Source: Bretschneidera sinensis (taxonomy: Eukaryota; Streptophyta; Magnoliopsida; Brassicales; Akaniaceae). Taken from it: DNA of 64,000 bases. The notes beneath the pieces are model-generated. The model was given only the letters and a program-made list of their open reading frames with translations, did not search any database and had not been told where the DNA came from. The stretch is taken from positions 141,445,328 through 141,509,327 of the forward strand of contig CM043700.1 in NCBI GenBank assembly GCA_023935145.1. Direction: 5' to 3'. Positions 1 to 11,707 of this stretch are shown one piece after another. The number at the start of each line of letters is the position of its first letter. Positions within the stretch are counted from its first letter, which is position 1. A program made the translations under genes and the position numbers.

Positions 1-3000
1 AAATCTATCTTGTTTCACTTAAAAGGTAAATTAGGGCAATTTCCCAAAACCCAATCCTCATTTTGGCTCTTCTAACTTTTCTTATATTCTACTTTAGAAG
101 GTCTAAATCATTTGGTTGTCTTATTTATTATTTCTTCACATATACTCTCAAAATAAGTGGCGGTGCTCTTCATGTAAAAAAGCATCTTTTTTTTTTTTGG
201 CAACAAACACCAAATTAATAAAAGAACATGGCATGTAATGATAATATGGGACCCTTTTTTGATATCCTCCTGCGATCTTCTTAAATTTTATTAGGCCACA
301 AAAGATCCACCAACTTTTAAAGCTTTCAACTTTCAAAGGTGTGATTATTGTAATCCGGCCTTATTGATCGATCACATGGATCACTCTTAATTATCTTATG
401 TAACTTTTCTAAATTCACCCAAAAAGCTTTGTTATTTTTTTGTGAAGAATTTTCATGCTAAACAACAAAATTGCCAGCCAGTGTAACTTTTTTGTTCTTT
501 TGTTTGTAATTTGCATTGCTATCAATTTTAACCTATGATCAGATTAGTTAAAGCACATTTACGTTGTTAATCAAGTCCATTCGTATGTTGGATGAATAGA
601 AAATTTCATTAGCACTTGAAGTGATGTTCTTTCCACTCAAAAAACAAAATCTATACTAGATCATTGTGTTTTCTCTTTTAAAATATCAAAAATATCATCG
701 TATAATTATAGGTTTATTGTGTTATTTGGTATAAAAATGTAAAATCAATCACCTCATGTTTGTCTAATCAGTAACTTCTTATTTCAAAAACCGCTTACCT
801 ACATCAATCACTTAAGCAGTTACACATTATCCATTTCAAAACCATTTATCTATGATAACTACCTATGCAGTTACACAGTACTCACTACCTACTAATTCAC
901 ACTTACTTATACATATGCTCTCATAATCTTATTGTTTCTCTCTTAACTATTGGTAATCAATTCGTTAAGCTTAATTTGCTTCCAAGTGAGATTCTTTTCG
1001 ATTCTCTTTAGTTACAGTTGATTTTTTTTTAATTAAATTATGTCTTCTTTCTTGGGTTGTTTAATCCGATAAAAGAGCAGATCAACAAGTGCGTTAGCAC
1101 GTGTTGAGAACGCGTGTGTTGATCTGCAAGTAAAAATAAAACAAGAACATGATTTTAGTTGAAGACACCAAAATTGGAAAAAAAAAAAAAAAGAAAGTTG
1201 CAATGAGACTCATTTAAGCTATTTCTCTGCAAAATAAGTAGAAACATGTGCCTTCACGAGCTTTAGGCGATACAGAGGAAAATGAGTTGAAAAAAAGAAT
1301 ATTTTTTATCGTTTGGTAAAAACAAATTGAAAAAAATGATATAATTGTTGTTTTTTTCTCATATGAACAAATAACAATTTTTTCAAATTAAAATGTTTAA
1401 GAGTGAAAGTTAAAATAAGCTATGTAATTCTTGTTTGTCGTATTCTTCTTTTCTCTCATTTTCCTATGATCTTTGCTAATCAAATGATAGAAAAAAGTCC
1501 AATATTTTTTTTATTTTACAACGTTCTCTCTTTTCTTTCTTCTTTTTCTATCAATCAAAACTAAGGTTATGTTCAATACGACGGATTGAAATGTAATGTA
1601 ATTAACAATATAATAAATCATATTTTAATGTTATTATTATTATGGTTGGGTAAGACAAATGCAATGAAAGTAACAATATAATAGTAATTACTAATAAAAT
1701 GAAAAATATTATGTATTATGTGAGATTTACGATTTCGAAAATAAATATATGAAAAAATATTTTTAAAGATAGTTTTACGATTTTCACGAGGATAATGTAC
1801 TCATGACAATTCAAAGGATAAGATTTCAAAAAAAAAATCATATTAATGGTAGTTACGCGTTAAGAGTTAAGTATTGATACATGCATTATTATCGATAATG
1901 TTTGGGAAAAGATTTAAGTAAACTTAAATCTTTTAAGGTAATTTAAATAAAAAAATTTAAACAATTTGAATTTAAGCAAGTAGCGTGTGATGGAGCGTGT
2001 CCCAAATGCTCTCTAGTGGCACGTGAGGATAGCACTCATTTTAGTTGAGATAGTAAGCCTAAGTAAAGTCTTCGAGTCTTGACTTGGATGGAGGTCTCTC
2101 ACATGCCCATTTCACTAACCTTCAAAACCTCATAATTTTGTTCTCCACTCAGCAGAATGAGAAATGTTAATAATTTATTAATGTTCATATGAGAGAGACG
2201 ACGGAGAAGTCAAACACTAAAAGATTGTCAAGCCACAGTGTTCTTGGCAGAAAAAATGATTTTGGGACCCCAAACAGGGCCCTCAATCCAATCCCATCTC
2301 CTTTATTTTTCTTATCCAATCTATGCTATCGAGTATTTTCAATATTTTCATCATTCTCTTGTGGAACCCTCACCTTTCCTTTTTCTCTTTGTATTACACC
2401 ATTTTGGATCTCTCTGCTTGATTAATTAGTCTTTTCTTTGCTTTTAGCCCTTACATTCTCCTAATTAATGATCTTGTTTGTTTTGCTACTCTATATTATT
2501 AACACAAAAAGATCCTACCCTAAATTAAAGAGGTATATTTTAATTAATTAATTATGCTTAACGCGATTTGGTCCGTTTGGATGGGTCGTGTTCTCAAACA
2601 CGTGTAAACACGTATGCATAATACACAAATTAAATGGTTAAAACCGTTGCTCGAGTAACGTTTATCAAAATAGTTTTTGATAAAAACGTTAGTGTTTTGA
2701 TAAAATAATTATGAAATTTTTGAATGTTGAGATAAATTTAATTCTTTTAAATTTATATATATAATTTTTTTATATTTAAGAAACTTGTTTTAAGGTTAAA
2801 CATCACTTTAAAAATTATTTAAGATAAAAATCAAAAGTTTATAATTAATTTCTAAAAATTAAATTTATATTAAAAAAACTGTTTTCACAATTTTTAACTT
2901 TATTATTATTTAATAAAAAACTATTTTGTAAATCAGAAACAAAACAAAATCTATTATGAAATTCATAGGCAAACTGTGCTGCCACATGGCAATAGATCCA

Positions 3001-3310
3001 ATGGTTAGGGGCAATGATTGCAACATTTGTAATCATTGATGGGGTTATCACTTTATTAGCAGATATTGATGTAAAGTATCCATCTTCTACGAGGATAGAA
3101 ATAAATTGTAGCCAAGTAATATAGAATAGAATGTAGACAAACCTCATCTCACACGTCATTGATCTGGACCATTCATTCACTTGTCGGTGACACGTGCTTT
3201 GCGTATGACTGTTGATAGAAAGTGACGCTTACTCCACCCCAAACCAGCCAATCCTGATTTTAGTGTTTCACTGTTTCAGCTAGCCAGCTTTGTTCACGTT
3301 ATGGTATACT
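1..3310. other. AT-rich intergenic DNA, no gene recognised
   Basis: I see no conserved protein, tRNA or rRNA here. The short open frames, such as those near 148-336, 2189-2429 and 2845-3180, have no family motifs and look like chance frames. Small local structures include an imperfect direct repeat of about 50 bp (781-832 and 833-883) and a short inverted repeat at 1077-1127, listed separately. The stretch is rich in poly-A/T runs, typical of decayed transposon sequence. Confidence 0.6.
1077..1127. repeat. Short perfect inverted repeat with G-box in loop
   Basis: Two 11-bp arms (1077-1087 and 1117-1127, GCAGATCAACA and its complement) are perfectly complementary. The loop contains a second small stem (GCGTT/AACGC) and a CACGTG core. 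It could be a transposon terminus or a cruciform-forming site. No function can be assigned. Confidence 0.4.
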
Positions 3311-3700
3311 TGAGCGGAACTGAAATTGAATATTAAAGAATTCGAGTTGGATTAGACTCAAAATTAACATGTTTAAGTTTGAGTTCGAATTAAGTTAAAA
3401 TGTTTGATTTGAGTTCGATAACAAATGAATTTATTTGAGTATGAACTTGAATTTTGAATTGTCCATTCGAATTCGAACTCGAGTTTAAACCTTAATTTTA
3501 ATAAATAAAAATATTAATTTTAAAATAAATATTTGCTCGAGTTCGATAATGCTTTATTGAACTGTCGAAAGCTTTTTGAATCGAACCTTAAAGTATTCGA
3601 GCTCTGCTCGATAAGTTAATCGAGTTTAATATTCAGACTCAAACTCAATCGAATCCAATTTGAACTCGAATAACTCGATAAAAACTTTATTGAAACTTAC
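3311..3700. repeat. TCGA-rich degenerate repeat (TTCGAGTT/AACTCGAA type)
   Basis: Many scattered variants of TTCGAGTT, GAACTCGA and TCGAATTC occur on both strands over about 390 bp. A weaker patch lies at about 4820-4880. This texture is common in non-autonomous dispersed repeats of dicots. I could not define termini or a target-site duplication, so the class is unknown. Confidence 0.4.
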
Positions 3701-5769
3701 CCTGATTAACACATTCAACTTATTTTATTTTGGATACAATGAAAGCTCATATATCCACCACTAATCACCACTGGAACCTAGCTACCTAAGTAGCAACTAT
3801 TAATAGAAGGTTTTGGTTGAGAATTGCATGAGTAAGCTACCCTTTAATTGAACCAAACATATCCTGGCTATTAAAGGGAAATTGCCTAATCTTTAGGCTG
3901 CAACAATCTCTTTCCCTAGCTCCCCCAAAAAAAATCTCTTTCCTTCTCTCTGCATCAAAGCTCTTCCTAAAGGAGTAAAGGCAAGTTCTTGAGGCACGCA
4001 TATCAAAAGCTTTGGTTAATGAATGATATGATACATTCATAGGGCTTTGAAAGACAAAACAAAAGTTGTGGTGATTGATTGACTGTAGGCGTTAAACTTT
4101 CCTTCTTGTGAGGATGATTCCATCGAGTTAAAAAGAAAAGAAAAAAAAAGAAGAGAGAGTGCTGCTGTCCGCTTCTTTTCTTCCATGCGTGCTAAATTTA
4201 GTCAAACAAAGCAGGAACAAGTTGTTGGCAAACCTTGCCGCAAGCCTAAAATATAAGTAAGATGATGAGTGCTGGCCTGGTGTTTTTGGTCTGCGTATGG
4301 TATCTTTTGCTTTCTGATGTGGCTAAATTAATGGGAGCTTTAATTTCAAATGCTATTTTGCGAATGTAGTTCGGTGGATTTTTTTTCTTCACTTTATTCA
4401 TAGACTTGGCCTGGAGTACCAAAAAGGAAGCTATGAATAACTACCTCTAAGGGTGCTCTGGAGATTGCACTGCTAAAGAAAGTTGCCATTAAAATGCCCT
4501 ATCAAATGGACATTTTAATTGAAAAGAAAAAAAAAATGAAAGGTAATGCTTTTAAATGGGCTTACTTTGGCAGTTAGGCACATTTGGAACTTTGGAGTGG
4601 GAAATATAGGAAAATTAAATTTGAAATTTGTAAAATTAATATATATATATATAGAGAGAGAGTTTATCAACATGGTTGGTGGCTTTTGTATTTATTACTA
4701 AATGACAAAAATGATGAACACAATCGGTTAGTTAATTTTTTAACCATTTTGTTTTGTTAAACCAGTTTGAATGCGGGGGTTAACCGATTTTATTCAAAAA
4801 TTAAACATTTTTAAATGTTAGAATTGAGTTTGAGTTAAGTCGAATTCGAACTAAAAAAGCTTAAACTCAACTCGTGATAAAAAAAAACTTATCATCATCG
4901 ATTCAAAGTGCTTGTGAGTTCAAAGTGAAAAAAATGAATTACCGGTAGGGTCACGCCGGTCACGCGCGATCACACCTGTACCCGTAGCAGCATTTGAGTG
5001 CACATGACAGTCACGTGCTATTGAAACCACTCACAGAAAATGCCAAACCCCAAAGGCAAAATCAACCACTCAACAACAGAAGTATCATAAGAGGCTGTTG
5101 ATGTGTGAAGGGTATGAGGGAGACAAAAGTGGTAGTGGGCCCCCACCCACCATTCTCTTGGGCTTCTCTGTTGTTAGTAAAATTGAATAGATAGAGAAAG
5201 GTCTCCTACCTTTGTGTCGTGTTGTACCCATCATCGGATCAGTATTGTTATACTGTTGTTGCAGTCTCCTAAAGGGTAATTTCGTACTTTTGACCATATT
5301 TTTCCTCATGCATCTTTAAGACATGGAAAGTACATCTCGAATTTACGAAGGGATTTATGGTCCACTATTTAATTTCCAGTTTGAATTTGACTACCAACAT
5401 CAAAATTCAATTTAATTGCTACCATCAATCAATCAACCAATTCTTATCACTTCAAAAATTGAGATACGAAGGAGATTAATTACTTATTAATACCACTGAT
5501 TTTATTTCCATCGATTTTTTACTGTCTATATCCGTTTATTAGTTCGAATTATGAAATAATAAAAAATACCTAAAACATTTTGTGATAAATAGGTAGCAAA
5601 CATGGATTTTGTGATAAAACATTTTTAAAGGTGTGTTTTTTTTGAACTTGTTCAGAGATGAGGCCTAGATAAAACATCTTAAGCGTACGTTTTTCGTTCC
5701 GAGACTTATACTCATGTTTAAAGCATACGTCTTTTACATCTCAATGATCATGAGCATACATAATGAATA
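3701..5769. other. Intergenic DNA, no gene recognised
   Basis: No conserved coding motif is visible. Open frames at 3837-4040 and 5085-5309 (minus) are short and unlike any family I know. A TA/GA microsatellite lies at about 4640-4662. The remainder is unremarkable AT-rich DNA. Confidence 0.5.
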
Positions 5770-6200
5770 ATAATATAAAATTTATTCATTAAGTTAGTTG
5801 TTTTTGTTGTAATATTATTGTGTTCCATAAATATTTATCGCAAGTTATCTGGTTTAATAATAACTACAAACTATTTAATTAATCATCTACAAGTTACAAC
5901 AATATAAAAAAAATATATATCTATATATAATATATATTAATATTTATAAAATTACGATTATAATTTATATGTTATAGAGTTAATAAAAATATTAAAGTTT
6001 GTTGAAAATTAATTAATTAAAATTTTAATTATTATTCTTTATTTATATATTTTTTATATTATTTTAATTAGTTATTTATTATTATTTTATTAAAATTTCA
6101 AAAAATCTGAACGTTATAAAAAAGTTATGTTTCAATATCTCAAAGTTTACGTCTCGTTTCATTGAAATAAAAATTCTCGTCTAACACTTTCATCTCCAAA
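5770..6200. repeat. AT-rich dispersed repeat, copy 1
   Basis: This shares an ordered series of blocks with 6620-6985: an ATAAATAT block, then TTTAATAATAA followed by CTACAAACTATTTAATTAAT, then a CAATATAAAAA block, then a terminal block with ACGTC and GAAATAAA. The two copies are strongly diverged. I read them as two members of one small non-autonomous element family. Confidence 0.4.
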
Positions 6201-6562
6201 AATATTAATCCACCCTGATGCCAAAAAAATAATGAGTAAAATTTTAAACAATCGTTAATGAGATTGCCTTTTTTAAGAAAGTTCATGAAAAAAAGATTTA
6301 TAAAGCATGGAACATGAAACCAACAAAGCAGTAGGAGCGAAGCATGGGTACGTAAAGCAAAATCAGAAAATATACATATTAAATTCCCGTCATGCCCTTT
6401 ACAGAAGCCAACTAGATGTACCTACGTTTCTTCCATAAACTAAGAAAATACTTTAATTCTGTTTCAGCTTCTGTTTTTCTACCTTGTCTTTTTTGTCTTT
6501 CTTTCTTTTTTTATTGTTTAATTGATACAATGCAGCGTTTTTATAGGCGTTTTTAAGACTCA

Positions 6563-6985
6563 TTGGGGATGCGTTCAATACGAATTAAAAACGTAAATAA
6601 ATATAAATTAAAAATTTAAATTCATAATTTAATAAATATCATAAATTTTAATCATTAAATAATATTTTTATTATAACATTATTACACCTCATAAATATAT
6701 AATATATATTATCTAATTTAATAATAATTACGAACTATTTAATTAATTATTTACAAATTACAATAATATAAAAATATAAGTTATACTTCATATAATTTTT
6801 TATAATTATTTATAAAATTATAATTATCACATAATAAAATGTTAATAAAATATTTAATTTTAATAAAAATTATTTTTAAAATTTTAAAATATCTCAATAT
6901 ATTCAAAAAATTTTACGTTTTAACGTCTTAAAGTTTATACCCTTCACGTCCCGAAATAAAATATCTAACCCAACGCCTCCTACTC
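6563..6985. repeat. AT-rich MITE-like element, copy 2
   Basis: The ends resemble an imperfect terminal inverted repeat: GGGGATGCGTT near 6565 and AACGCCTCCT near 6972. A possible short duplication, ACTCA, lies outside both ends. The interior is almost pure A/T and matches 5770-6200 in order. The superfamily is uncertain because the terminal repeat is short. Confidence 0.35.
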
Positions 6986-7549
6986 AGAAGTCACTTGTAC
7001 TACTGTTCGTTAATTTAATGAAATTCTACCATTTTGTAACATAAAATTCCGTTGGAAAAGAGAGACTCCTGCTGGGTGACGACCGACGAAAGCTATTGCT
7101 TCTGGTTATCGAGCCACGTAACTGTCACTCTCATTTCTGTCCAAAATCTGTGTGGTTGTTATCCAAACTGTTTTGTCTTTACTTGTCCCATTAATCGTCT
7201 GATTGCTATCTCATGGTCAATTTATTTTGCTAAAAAAAGTAATAAGAATAAATTTTATTATCCGTCGTTTGTGTACCATCCCACAAGAAGGAAACATAAG
7301 CGCTGAATTAAGCCTCCGATCATGACAAAATAATTATAATAATTGACATTATTGGCACATTTGATTTAAACTAATTAATTAATTATGTAGAGTTATAATA
7401 TAAAATGTTAAATTTAGAATATTTATGGTTTTTATCTTTTTTCATTTTATTGAACCGATAATATAATAATTTGATAATAATATAAACTCATAATACTATA
7501 ACATAGCTTATATATAAACCTACAATATCACCATATTATCCATCTAAAA

Positions 7550-8036
7550 TGAGATAAACAATCAATGAGCTGAACAAATAATTTTTGTTCATCATTGAGA
7601 GTCGAATTTGAAATGTTATGATTTTATAACCTTGGTTTTGAACTTTAACCACTTAATCAATGTATTATTGGGCAAGTATTGTAAAAAAAAAAAAAAAACT
7701 CTATTTTGGACATATAACTTACACTTGAATATGATATTTTATGATTCCAATACCTTACCTGTAGTCCTTTACCACTAAACCAATATCTTGTTGAGCAATT
7801 ATAGTATTAAAACCTCTTTGTTTGGACAAATAATCCATGCATTAGCGATCATATACCAAACTTGAGATTTTATGATTTCAAGATCTCAGTTTTGATCTTC
7901 TACCATATGGTAATGTCTTGTTGATCAAGTATTACAATGTCTTGTTGTTTAGGCACGTAACTCATATATTAGTGAGAGTCAAACATGAAAGTTTTATGAT
8001 TTGAGTGCCTCAACTTTGATCATTTATCATTAAACT
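7550..8036. repeat. Degenerate tandem repeat, about 130-bp unit (left part)
   Basis: About four units share the order 'acaaataattcatg', 'gatTTTATGATTtcaag', 'cctcagttTTGATCtt', 'taccattaaactaat', 'ttgttgagcaagtat'. Units begin near 7560, 7690, 7830 and 7935. The array is interrupted after 8036 by an LTR-like insert and resumes at about 9190. Divergence between units is considerable, so the array is old. Confidence 0.5.
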
Positions 8037-8039
8037 AAT

Positions 8040-9170
8040 TGTAAACCGAAGTTCAAATCCAAGAGGAGAAGTGAATTAAGTTTTAATTTTTTTTGCTAAT
8101 TGCTTTGCAAGTTTTTAAAGAGTTAAATACACAAAGCACATAAACAAGTAATATACTTGAGAGAAAAAGTTTAAGAAAGAGAAAATGCAAACTCCGTTTA
8201 TAGTGGTTCGGTAATATTGGATTCCTTCCGACCCTACGTCTACTCTCTTCAAGGAACCTCCTTGAAATAATTCACTAAAACTTTAGTCGTACAACTTCAC
8301 GGGTGTTGTACAAACCTTAACGGAAGCAACAATGAAATATTTAATCCTAAACACTCTAAGAGTTATACCAACTATTTCTCTTTACAATAAATGAAGTTCG
8401 CTGTAAAGTAAATGATAGAGAAATAACAATAAATGCTTTTACAAATGAATAATATCTCTCATTAAAGAAAAAACTTGAAGAATGGTTCAACAATAAGTTT
8501 TTCAAAGCTTTTGAGAATTAATGAGCTATTTAGTGAATTCAATGTGTTCTATTCTTTTTTAAAATGTTCATTGAAGTGGGTTTATAGCCTTGAAGCGGGT
8601 TTATAGCCTTGAAGCAATATGGTCGTTTGACACTGACCTGGTAAGTTTGGGGCAATAAATGCTCAAGTTCCGTGTCTCTAACGGTCATATTTTCGAATTA
8701 CCAATCAATTAGATCAAGTGAGAAATTTAACTTTTTAAGGCTAAATGAGAGTACCAGTTGACTGGGTCCTCAACATTAGTCGATTGGGTGAAGTTACCAG
8801 TCTACTGGGAACTTTTTATCTCATATTCCAGTCGATTGGTATGTAGACCCAGTCGACTGGGTTGTCCTTCAATCCATTTTTTTTTCTTTCAAAAAAACAG
8901 TTTTTTTGACTTAAAAACTTTTTGTATAATAGTTTTGTTAAAGTATTTTGTAAATTGAGCTATAAATCAAGCTAAGTAATTGAATTTTGAGATTTATAAA
9001 CTGATTCAATTATCTTAATGCATATTCTAGATTTTGTCTTCTTTTTGTGTTTGAACGTGTTGAGTTCTTGTATTTTGTTTTCTAAACTGAATGCTTTCAT
9101 GGCTTAAACACTTAGATAAACTTTTTAGTGTAATTTAAGTAGTGTTTTATTTTTATTAAAATCAAATACG
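8040..9170. mobile_element. LTR-like insertion within a tandem repeat
   Basis: The insert starts TGTAAACCGAAG and interrupts the 7550-9340 tandem repeat. It contains a block around 8198-8250 (TATAGTGGTTCGG followed by CTACGTCTACTC) that I associate with LTRs of plant retrotransposons. It also holds a 20-bp direct duplication (about 8578-8616) and five variants of CCAGTCGACTGG at 8750-8865. I could not fix the right end or find a clean target-site duplication. A solo LTR is the likeliest reading. Confidence 0.4.
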
Positions 9171-9189
9171 GATAAACAGTTTTAAAAAT

Positions 9190-9340
9190 AGTAATAAAAC
9201 TCTCATTTGAACAAATAATTTATACACTAATAAAAACAAAACTTGAGATATTAAGATTTTAAAGTGTCAGCTTTCATCTTTTACCACCGAACTAAGGTTT
9301 TATTGGCAAAGTATAGTAGCAACAAAGCTCTGTCATTTGT
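9190..9340. repeat. Degenerate tandem repeat (right part)
   Basis: This resumes the unit seen at 7550-8036: ACAAATAATTTATAC, AAACTTGAGATATT, TTTTACCACCGAACTAAGG, then TTATTGGCAAAGTAT. Finding the unit on both sides of 8040-9170 is the main evidence that the intervening DNA is inserted. Confidence 0.45.
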
Positions 9341-10372
9341 TACTAATTTAGAAGCAGATAAGTTAAAATCATAACTATTTGTCTAACCTGATGGCGTAAG
9401 CTTAGAACAAAGTGAATTAAATGTTCTATGAACCTAAAAAATTAAAACTGTGACTATTTTATTTGCATAATATTTAAAGGTAACTCCATTATAATTAGGT
9501 GCACAATTAATTTTCTTGTATCGCAACAGTGCAGTTTAGTTATAAATTTAGACATACTTTTCATTGTACAAAATTTATTGGTTGATTCGGGTATAAACTT
9601 AATAGTTTAAATTAATTGAAAACTTTATGGATAATCTTAAGAAGATTCATTAATAACATCAATATAATTGTGAGACTTAAAATTTAATATTATTAATAAA
9701 ATTTTAAAAAATTATCAATAAAATTTTGAATGGTCTAAATCATTATCCAACCAACAAATAATCTTGATTTAGTCAATCATACTCACCTCTCCCAAAACAA
9801 TTTTTATAATCATCTCGGTGGTGAAGATAAAAAGATATTTTTAATTATTCGGTAAATCCGGATTTAAACCGAATAATTAAAAATAATAAAAAAAAATGTA
9901 TGAAGATGATTGTGTTTGAAGCTTTATCCTTTTCTTAAGAAATACTTCAGAAACATTAATGATACAAAGTAAATGGCCATCATGGTAAAGCTTTACTCAA
10001 GTCAAACCGAGCAGAAAAAAGCAAAATCTACTTACTAGTATATTCGTAATATTAAATTTTTAACAGTGCAATTTCGTTAATGACGGGAATATTCGTTGGA
10101 TGATTAAATAATTTCAATCTACCCCACATTGTTTCGATAAATTGAAGGGATATTTTCGACATTTACATGGATTTCAAATACCCGCGCCTTTTTTGTTGAA
10201 ATTTTACGATTCCAATGGAATAACATCATAGGATGACAGTGCTGTTTAACATATAAAGCATGACAAGCCACTACTGATGCTCCACGTCTAGAATCCATAA
10301 ATTCATGTTCCGAATTTTGCAGATTTTAAATACAAATCCTCATTTTTACTAGAAAAGAAAAAAAAAAGTATT
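9341..10372. other. Intergenic DNA, no gene recognised
   Basis: AT-rich sequence without an open frame of note, repeat family or RNA gene that I recognise. Confidence 0.5.
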
Positions 10373-10756
10373 GGTTTAATTGCAAAATTCCTTAAGTTTA
10401 GGATCGAGTAAACAATTTGTTACATGAGTTTTCATAAAGAACAATTTAATCTTTTATTTTATCAATTTTGAATAATTCAACTTATTGATATGATTCCTAT
10501 CAAATTTTGGTCAATGTATTACCGAAAAACTTAATATATTTGTTAACTTGACTCGTCAGATGGTTAAGATTACTAAAAAACTTAATATATTTGTCATATG
10601 ACGTGGCAAGTTAATAAATATATTAAGTTTTTAGATAAGTTTTTGATCAAAATTTAGTTGAAATTAAATTAATGGGTTGAATTGTTTTAAATTGATAAAA
10701 TCAAATGTTAAATTATTATTTAATCATAAATTTTAAAAGAATTTTACAATTAAATC
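10373..10756. mobile_element. MULE-type MITE (384 bp) with 9-bp TSD
   Basis: Identical 9-bp copies of AAAAGTATT flank the element (10364-10372 and 10757-10765). The termini are inverted: GGTTTAATTGCAAAATTC on the left and the complement of GATTTAATTGTAAAATTC on the right. Complementarity continues inward for about 160 bases on each side, including the block AAAACTTAATATATTTGTTA. Long terminal inverted repeats with a 9-bp duplication are the hallmark of Mutator-like elements. There is no coding capacity, so it is a non-autonomous foldback derivative. Confidence 0.75.
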
Positions 10757-10984
10757 AAAAGTATTTGATTGATTGGTGATGTGAACGTCGAAAATAGATA
10801 GCAAAAATAAAGATTTCTTGATAATGCTCTCATAACCTAGCACTAAAGGAGTAAAAAACTGAATGCAATTCATTTCTTTCAAATTAGGAAATTTTTTTTG
10901 GGATCAGAGGGCCATGTAAATTATACAAGTTAAAAAATCTATAAATCAGGTGATGATGATGGCCAATCAGATGGACTCATAGAT

Positions 10985-11012
10985 AATGCCAATGCCAATG
11001 CCAATGCCAATG
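10985..11012 (+). repeat. Hexanucleotide microsatellite (AATGCC)4
   Basis: Four perfect tandem AATGCC units followed by a partial unit. Confidence 0.85.
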
Positions 11013-11379
11013 GTCCCAAAATCATCCCCATTTTTGTATTCCTATTCAATCATTTTTCGAGAACGTGATGTTTGTTTATGCATATTTATCAAAACGCATG
11101 GCTTAATGCCCACGAAATGAAAGAATGTGGTCCATGTACCCATTGTCGCGTAAGGCTCTCACCTGAAACACTATACTTAGAATTGAAAAATAAAAATGCG
11201 AATTATTTAAATAATTAGCTTGGAATTATAGTGGGATATTGAAATGACTTTCTTGGATCCTGTGAGAGAGACATTTCCACTGTCACCCAAGCTTATCAAT
11301 TTGCTAGCCAAAGATAAAGGAAACAAGGAATGATGAAAAGTGAAAACAAAAGAAAAGAAAAAGAAATCCAAGAAAACCA

Positions 11380-11703
11380 AAAAGTATATACGGGAGAGCA
11401 AACAAAGGTGAAAAATACCGAGAAGGAAGAGAGAGAGAGCCAAGACATAGTATTTTAGTAGCAGAGAGGGAAATTATACAAGGAGAGAAGTAGTAGTACT
11501 TGTAGGTTCTCTCTCGTTATGCATACCCACCAAGGAAAGAAAAAAAAATGACCCACTGAGGCTAAAAGAATCATCATCATCATCATGAAACACCCTCTGC
11601 ACCCAGCACACTCAAAAAGCATCTCTCTCAACGAAAACCTCCCTTCCCTTAAATTTACCTCTCTAAACACTAGACACTTCTCAACCAAGATCCCCATATC
11701 CCC
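11380..11703 (+). promoter_or_regulatory. Putative core promoter and 5' leader of the PXY-like gene
   Basis: A TATATAC string at 11385-11391 is the only TATA-like element close to the gene. If used, transcription would begin near 11415-11420 and leave a leader of about 285 nt. The leader is CT-rich near its end, carries an ATC/CAT run at 11571-11587, and includes the upstream ORF listed next. The TATA assignment is a guess from position and composition only. Confidence 0.25.
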
Positions 11704-11707
11704 ATGA
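11585..11707 (+). CDS. Upstream ORF of 40 codons overlapping the PXY-like start
   Basis: An ATG at 11585, with A at -3 and A at +4, opens a frame of 40 codons ending in TGA at 11705-11707. That stop overlaps the first ATG of the receptor-kinase ORF (11704) as ATGA. The encoded peptide begins MKHPLHPAHSK and ends TKIPISP; I recognise no conserved family. If the leader is transcribed from the TATA-like site at 11385, ribosomes would meet this ORF first. Main-ORF translation would then need leaky scanning or reinitiation, perhaps at the second in-frame ATG (11710), which has A at -3. Translation is inferred, not shown. Confidence 0.35.
   Translation: MKHPLHPAHSKSISLNENLPSLKFTSLNTRHFSTKIPISP

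Noticed and set aside
7052..7306. 84-codon open frame
   Set aside because: No conserved motif, no paralogue in the window and repeat-rich surroundings; not distinguishable from chance.
8040..8070. Possible tRNA B-box (GTTCAAATCC)
   Set aside because: No A-box at proper spacing and no cloverleaf could be drawn around it.
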